Of a stretch of DNA of 32,788 nucleotides, positions 27,882 through 32,788 are shown in pieces (the first letter of the stretch is position 1; each line of letters starts with the position of its first letter). A program made the translations under genes and the position numbers. A model generated the notes under the pieces. That model did not search any database. It saw nothing but the letters and a program-made list of their open reading frames with translations, and was not told where the DNA came from. The stretch is from a virus, in IMG/VR virus record IMGVR_UViG_3300043420_000293, positions 1-32,788 of that record. One strand, given 5' to 3'.

Positions 27882-30431
27882 ATGCCGGTTATTAAAATCC
27901 AAGGGTTTGGCGGGATCGCCCCCGCCATACCGGCGCGCTACCTAACGGAGTCGCAGGCTCAGATTGCGCTCAACTGCCCGGTGTTCAAGGGCAGCATCCA
28001 GCCCCTGCCGGATGTCGGGAGTAGCTTGCTTACGCTCGAAAAGACCGGCGAGCCGCAGACGATATATCGGTATGGTCAGGATACCATATCAGACACGAAC
28101 TATTGGTTTCACTGGACGACGGATGTCGATGTTTGCCGTGGTCAAATATCTGGCGACACTTCTGAATGGACGTATTTCACTGGCGATGGTACACCCAAAG
28201 CGACCTTTTCTTCTCTTGCCCTAACGGGATCAAACTATCCGGCTGATGCTCGTCGCCTTGGTCTCCCGGCCCCCACCGGTGCCCCTACCGTTGTTGCGGC
28301 GTCATACACCCCTCCAGAACATGAGGCTACGGTCTACCTTGTAGCATCCGATATAGCTAGGCTTACGACCACCGACGGTTTGCAAATTAGTGTCCTTGAG
28401 GACGAGGACGCAGATTACACGACCGTCAGTCTGACCGGGACAATCACCGAAGTTTCCGTGGCATCCGCCATCAACACGGCTCTTAGCAGTGATGTGACTG
28501 CGACGGCTGTGTCTGGTGAGGTTCAGATCGTCACTACGGCCACCGGCCCAGACGCAAAACTTTACGTCCGCTACAAGACGGGTGAGACAGTTGGTACGAC
28601 AGGCACCCCGACAAACCAGTCACCAACTCTGAGCAGCGTGGGCGCTGCGGACACGGCTCCATATCTCGTCATCGAGGACGGAGAGATTGGCTCGATTTCG
28701 TCTGGTGACGTTATCCAGATCAAGGCCAATGGGACACAGGTTTATTCTCTGACGGCTACGGGGACGATGACAGCGACTTCTCTTAGCGCGAGTATCACCG
28801 GAGCGACGTCTGCGATTACTGCGACCGTTTTTGGTAGCTGCGTGGTTATCCAGCCAAACACCTCGGGCGAAGACAGTTTGAATTACAACCGGACTTCAAA
28901 CTCGGTGAAGGTCACGGATCAAACTAGCAATAGCTCTGAAGCCGCCGCTCCGGCACGAGTTTTCCTGACGAGCACTGATATTGAGGACAATCGCGGCGAC
29001 TACTTCGAACTCATCGTCAACGGTGGTGACCCAAGCTACATCGAGATAACAGACTTCGTCACTGTGGATTCCATGTCGGTGTTGGAGGGGTATGACTGCG
29101 ACGTCACCTTCTTTGGCGCGCTCGACAAGATCGCAATGGTTACGACACGAGTAGTCGGCTCTTCCGCTTCGCTTTCGATTAAAGGGGCCACGTTTGGCCC
29201 CACGCCAACGTACGCAACGTATTCTGATACTGGGCATACCGAGTCATCGGGTGCCCCAGAAACGCGCGTCTACACCTACACTTGGGTGAGTAAAGAGGGC
29301 GGTGTCGAGGTTGAATCCGCCCCAGCTCCCGCGTCGTCTTCGCTTGAAGTCGTGGCAGGTCAGACTGTTCAGGTTTCCGGCTTCGATAGTGTGCCCAGCG
29401 GGGCTTACAACTTCACGCACAAACGTATCTACCGGTCCGTCAGCGGAACCTACCTGTACGTCGATGAAGTTACCGCAGCGGCTAGCACCTACGACGATAG
29501 TGTTTCTGCCGACTCTCTAGGTGAGGTTTTGCCTTCGCTGTATTACGCGCAGGCTCCCGACGCCATGGTTGGCCTAACGAACTTACCCAACGGGATGATG
29601 GCAGGGTTCGTGGGGAGAGACGTGTACTTCTGCGAACCCTACCGCCCATATGCTTGGCCCGAGAACTACATCCAGACGGTGGATTACCCCGTCGTCGGAC
29701 TTGGCCGGATGGACAGCACACTAGCCGTGCTAACCACGGGTGTTCCGTACTTAATGCAAGGTTCAAACCCCGCATCCATCGCCGTGATTAAATCTGACCT
29801 CGAACAGGCATGTGTGTCCAAGCGCAGCATTGTCAGTTTTGGCAGCGCGGTTTTATACGCTGCACCAGACGGGTTGATGATGTTGTCCACCGCAGGTTCG
29901 CGTATCGTGACATCGCAGCTGTTCAACTACCAACAGTGGCAAACATACTTTGCGCCTTCATCAATCCACGCATACGCCCACGACAACCAGTACATCGGTT
30001 TTTACGACAATGGGACCGACCAAGGCGGGTTTATCTTTGACGTGGCGTCTGGGCAGTTCATCCTGCACGACATCTACGCATCTTGCGGCTACCGCGATTT
30101 GCAGCGCGACAAGTTGTTTTTGGCCTTCGCTGACCGGTCGGTAAGAGTTTGGTACGACGGAAGCGCCAAGTCTTACGTGTGGAAGTCCAAAAAATTCACT
30201 CTGCCGCAAGTCGGTGGTTTTTCGTGCGCCCAACTGGAAGCCGAGAGCTATCCGATGACGATGAAGTTTTACGTCGACGGGTCGTTGACATACACAAAAA
30301 CGGTATCGTCCAGAGACCCATTCCGTCTACCGGCCAAGGTAGGTCGAGACTGGGAGATGCAGGTGGAGGGGAGTTCTGAGGTGTTTGCGGTTGCGCTTTC
30401 CACTTCTATGACGGAGCTTGCCAGTGCCTAG
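27882..30431 (+). CDS. Large tail/nozzle-like structural protein
   Basis: 849 aa. GAGGTG precedes the ATG. The N-terminus (IKIQGFGGIAPAIPARYLTE, then SQAQIALNCPVFKGSIQPLP) has the IxGFGGI.P......L....A..A.NC....G...PL pattern of large podovirus-type tail proteins, with later beta-rich Ig-like modules (about 150-450) and a C-terminal part rich in aromatic residues and short strands (HAYAHDNQYIGFYDNGTDQG). A tail-tip nozzle or tail tubular B-like role is the best guess by position and pattern. It overlaps the next gene by eight bases. Confidence 0.75.
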   Translation: MPVIKIQGFGGIAPAIPARYLTESQAQIALNCPVFKGSIQPLPDVGSSLLTLEKTGEPQTIYRYGQDTISDTNYWFHWTTDVDVCRGQISGDTSEWTYFTGDGTPKATFSSLALTGSNYPADARRLGLPAPTGAPTVVAASYTPPEHEATVYLVASDIARLTTTDGLQISVLEDEDADYTTVSLTGTITEVSVASAINTALSSDVTATAVSGEVQIVTTATGPDAKLYVRYKTGETVGTTGTPTNQSPTLSSVGAADTAPYLVIEDGEIGSISSGDVIQIKANGTQVYSLTATGTMTATSLSASITGATSAITATVFGSCVVIQPNTSGEDSLNYNRTSNSVKVTDQTSNSSEAAAPARVFLTSTDIEDNRGDYFELIVNGGDPSYIEITDFVTVDSMSVLEGYDCDVTFFGALDKIAMVTTRVVGSSASLSIKGATFGPTPTYATYSDTGHTESSGAPETRVYTYTWVSKEGGVEVESAPAPASSSLEVVAGQTVQVSGFDSVPSGAYNFTHKRIYRSVSGTYLYVDEVTAAASTYDDSVSADSLGEVLPSLYYAQAPDAMVGLTNLPNGMMAGFVGRDVYFCEPYRPYAWPENYIQTVDYPVVGLGRMDSTLAVLTTGVPYLMQGSNPASIAVIKSDLEQACVSKRSIVSFGSAVLYAAPDGLMMLSTAGSRIVTSQLFNYQQWQTYFAPSSIHAYAHDNQYIGFYDNGTDQGGFIFDVASGQFILHDIYASCGYRDLQRDKLFLAFADRSVRVWYDGSAKSYVWKSKKFTLPQVGGFSCAQLEAESYPMTMKFYVDGSLTYTKTVSSRDPFRLPAKVGRDWEMQVEGSSEVFAVALSTSMTELASA

Positions 30432-32322
30432 CCTTCCTTCCATCGCCAGTAACATCCCCATGGATTTGCGCATCTATTTGGATCGCGTGCGGGAGATACT
30501 GAACGCCCAAGGTACAAACGCCGTTTTAACCGTTGGAGACCTAACGGCAGCTGGGCTGATTCAGTACAGCAACGGCACCATTGGTGCCATCATCCAACAG
30601 GAAAACTATGGGACTCCTCCCGCTCCGACTAACGTATCGGTTAGCGGGGCGCTCGCGAGCATTATCGTAACGTGTTCCCTGCCCAACTATCCAGGGCACG
30701 CATACACTGAAATTTGGGCAGCCCCAGAACGCACCGGTGGCGGCGCACCGACGATTGGTGATGCGGAACTGGTGGGTATGACTGCTGGCTCCGTGTTCAG
30801 TCATGTTCTGGGGAGCGGAGCGACACGTTGGTATTGGGTACGCTTCGTAAATCGCAACAGCGTGGCGGGTGCTTACAACGCGGTAGAGGGTATCCAAGCT
30901 GCCACCAGTGAAGACCCGGCGTATTTACTTGATTTGCTGACAGGACAGCTCACCGAAAGCCAACTGTATCAAACGTTGGGTGAGCGGATCGACCTTATCG
31001 ACGCTGACGCTTCTGTCACAGGGTCAGTGGCTGCTCGCATTGCATCGGAGGCCCAGACACGTGCCAGTGAGATCGCCGCTGAGGCTCAAGCCCGTGCAAA
31101 CGCAATCGCAGCGGAAGCAGCGGCCCGTGGCACTGCGATTACTAATGAGGAGACGGCCCGCCAAAACGCTGACAACGCATTAGCCCAGTCTATTACCACG
31201 CTTACGTCGACGGTGGGTTCGAACACCAGTGCTATTCAGGCTGAGCAGACCGCCCGGACCAACGCAGACACGGCCTTGGCCACAGACATCACTGCGCTAG
31301 ACAGTAGGCTGACGACAGCCGAGGGTGGCGTCACTGGGAACTCAAGCGCAATTACGAGTCTCGACGCTCGGGTAACCACGGCCGAAGGCGGCATTACTGC
31401 GAACTCCACAGACATCACTGCGCTAGACAGTAGGCTGACGACAGCCGAGGGTGGCGTCACTGGGAACTCAAGCGCAATTACGAGTCTCGATACCCGCGTG
31501 ACCTCAGTGGAAGGCACCGTCACTGCTCAGGCAACGAGTATAAGTACGTTGAGTGCAAGTGTTGGCAACAACACAGCAGCGATACAAACAGAAGCAACTG
31601 CGCGCGCAAGCGCGGATGGAGAGCTTCAAGCCCAATACACCGTCAAAGTAGAAAGTAACGGTTACGTGGCGGGGTTTGGTTTGGCGAGCACCGCTGTTGA
31701 CGCAGTTCCGACCAGCGAGTTTATCGTTCGGTCTGACAAGTTCGCGATTGCCAGCCCGTCTGGACCGGGTATTGCTCCCTCCGAACCGTTTATTGTCCTT
31801 ACGACAGCTACCACAATTAATGGCGTTTCTGTGCCTGCCGGTGTCTACATTAAAGATGGCTTCATCCAAAACGGCACGATCACCAACGCCAAGATCGGGA
31901 ACGCCGCGATTGATGCGGCTAAGATTTCGGATGCTTCGATTACTACCGCCAAGATTGCGGGTGCAGCTATTACCTCTGCGCTCATCGAAGACGGCTCTAT
32001 TACAAACGCCAAGATCGCACTGGCAGCTGTTGGCACCGCCACTATCGAAGACGCCGCTATTACCAACGCCAAAATTGGCGACGCAGAAATCACAACGGCC
32101 AAGATCGCGGACGCTCAGATCACCAGTGCAAAGATCGCGGACGCGTCCATAGGGATCGCTAAAATAGACACGGCTGGAATAACAAGTTTGTCCGCGCTAA
32201 GTGCGACCATCGGCACATTCCAATCAGCATCATCAGGCGCGCGTCTGGTCATCAGCGATGACAAGCTGGAGGTCTACGATGCCAACAATGTGCTGCGTGT
32301 CAAACTAGGGAACTTGGTATGA
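30424..32322 (+). CDS. Receptor-binding-type tail protein with coiled coil and repeats
   Basis: 632 aa from GTG 30424, with GGAG upstream (a TTG at 30418 and ATG at 30460 are alternatives). An N-terminal PSLPSIASNIPMDLRIYLDR segment is typical of tail-tip proteins of the gpJ type. An FN3-like domain follows (about 60-160), then a long coiled coil with AEARANA- and LDSRLTTAEGG-type repeats (about 200-390), a DUF1983-like block (YTVKVESNGYVAGFGLASTA) and a C-terminal solenoid of about fifteen (A/S)ITxAKI-type repeats. It probably contacts the host surface. Exact 85-base repeats lie in the coiled-coil part. Confidence 0.8.
   Translation: MPSLPSIASNIPMDLRIYLDRVREILNAQGTNAVLTVGDLTAAGLIQYSNGTIGAIIQQENYGTPPAPTNVSVSGALASIIVTCSLPNYPGHAYTEIWAAPERTGGGAPTIGDAELVGMTAGSVFSHVLGSGATRWYWVRFVNRNSVAGAYNAVEGIQAATSEDPAYLLDLLTGQLTESQLYQTLGERIDLIDADASVTGSVAARIASEAQTRASEIAAEAQARANAIAAEAAARGTAITNEETARQNADNALAQSITTLTSTVGSNTSAIQAEQTARTNADTALATDITALDSRLTTAEGGVTGNSSAITSLDARVTTAEGGITANSTDITALDSRLTTAEGGVTGNSSAITSLDTRVTSVEGTVTAQATSISTLSASVGNNTAAIQTEATARASADGELQAQYTVKVESNGYVAGFGLASTAVDAVPTSEFIVRSDKFAIASPSGPGIAPSEPFIVLTTATTINGVSVPAGVYIKDGFIQNGTITNAKIGNAAIDAAKISDASITTAKIAGAAITSALIEDGSITNAKIALAAVGTATIEDAAITNAKIGDAEITTAKIADAQITSAKIADASIGIAKIDTAGITSLSALSATIGTFQSASSGARLVISDDKLEVYDANNVLRVKLGNLV
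31280..31490 (+). repeat. Exact 85-bp direct repeat in the tail protein gene
   Basis: Copy 1 is 31280-31364 and copy 2 is 31406-31490, a 126-base period (42 residues). They encode the same heptad-like LDSRLTTAEGGVTGNSSA segment in the coiled coil. The exact identity indicates a recent duplication, or gene conversion, of a coiled-coil segment. Confidence 0.9.
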
Positions 32323-32660
32323 GTTTTGGTCTGTCTCTTTATGCAGCGGATGGCTCGGAGCGGCTGTCGAACATCAACACGGTGCTGCGGAAGGTCACAG
32401 AAATTGAGTATGCGCAGGGTGCATCTCAGACAGATTCCGTCAGTCCGTTCAACAATCCGGTGGCGGCACTAGAAATTGCGCCTGTTGCCAAGCGTTTTAC
32501 AAACGTCAACAACTTACCTTACTACATCTGCGGATACATCGGGAACTATTCGGTAGCGTATTCCGACACAAATGAAGAGATCACCTTCAGCCAAGGCGGG
32601 GCGATTAATGTCTATCACACAGTGACACCGCAAATGGTGGCCCTGTATTCTTGTGTGTGA
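32319..32660 (+). CDS. Hypothetical tail-associated protein
   Basis: 113 aa in an ATGA overlap with the tail protein stop. MSFGLSLYAADGSERLSNIN at the start, then VAALEIAPVAKRFTNVNNLP and a beta-rich YYICGYIGNYSVAYSDTNEE region. The composition suits a small virion protein, but no family is recognised. It is translationally coupled to the large tail protein, so a tail-tip role is possible. Confidence 0.7.
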   Translation: MSFGLSLYAADGSERLSNINTVLRKVTEIEYAQGASQTDSVSPFNNPVAALEIAPVAKRFTNVNNLPYYICGYIGNYSVAYSDTNEEITFSQGGAINVYHTVTPQMVALYSCV

Positions 32661-32663
32661 CTC

Positions 32664-32788
32664 ATGACCTATTCTATAGAGATCATCAATGACTACGATG
32701 AATTTGTGCTGGATGACTACCCAGTCATGCACGAAGTTGACTCAGGTCAAGCATGGTTCAGCACAAGCAGCAGCAATCTGACATTTGG
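32664..32788 (+). CDS. Tail-region protein, C-terminus outside window
   Basis: The visible 41 residues read MTYSIEIINDYDEFVLDDYP, then VMHEVDSGQAWFSTSSSN. No ribosome-binding site is obvious, but the gene follows the previous stop by three bases, so it is probably translated by coupling. It resembles the start of tail-tip or fibre-type proteins. Too little is visible to name it. Confidence 0.6.
   Translation, partial: MTYSIEIINDYDEFVLDDYPVMHEVDSGQAWFSTSSSNLTF

Overview
The window is a stretch of a tailed double-stranded DNA bacteriophage (Caudoviricetes). It holds small and large terminase-like genes, portal, scaffold, HK97-fold-type coat, head-tail adaptors, fibre and tail proteins and a lysis set, with tight TGATG/ATGA gene junctions and almost no host-type genes. 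The virion gene order (portal, scaffold, coat, two adaptor-like proteins, fibres, nozzle-like protein), with no tail tube or tape measure in the window, favours a short-tailed phage, but the right-hand end is missing. GC-rich codon use and resemblance to marine alphaproteobacterial phage proteins suggest a Rhodobacterales-type host. That is an inference from memory; no search was run.

Layout. (1) Positions 1-9615: a leftward block of 22 packed genes. Its core is a MoxR-type AAA+ ATPase (7120-8133), a 388-aa helical protein (5280-6446), a metallopeptidase-like/VWA protein (3628-4803), four small CxxC...CxxC zinc-ribbon-like proteins, and a left-end cassette of small coiled-coil proteins that share an exactly duplicated N-terminal module. 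(2) 9616-10049: no gene. This stretch has a perfect 12-bp inverted repeat inside overlapping divergent promoter-like sequences, a strong rightward terminator, eleven copies of an ATTGTTC octamer in both orientations, and an AT-rich tract. (3) 10050-11326: four more small leftward genes. (4) 11327-12089: a gene-poor, GC-rich region where transcription diverges. (5) 12090-32788: rightward genes for a PD-(D/E)XK nuclease-like protein, packaging, capsid, fibres, lysozyme, basic small proteins, overlapping spanin-like genes, a large tail protein and a receptor-binding-type tail protein running off the window.

How it fits together. The right half encodes packaging, head assembly, adsorption and lysis. 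The left half looks like an early or accessory block that may remodel host complexes through the ATPase/VWA pair. Intergenic regions of both arms share TTGAC-N16/17-TAACCT or TAAGC(A/T) promoter-like sequences, an 11-mer (CTGCTTACATG) and ACATGT-centred palindromes, as expected if one regulator controls both arms. Two rightward start codons lie exactly where transcription from such promoters should begin, and a third lies close to it, which suggests leaderless mRNAs.
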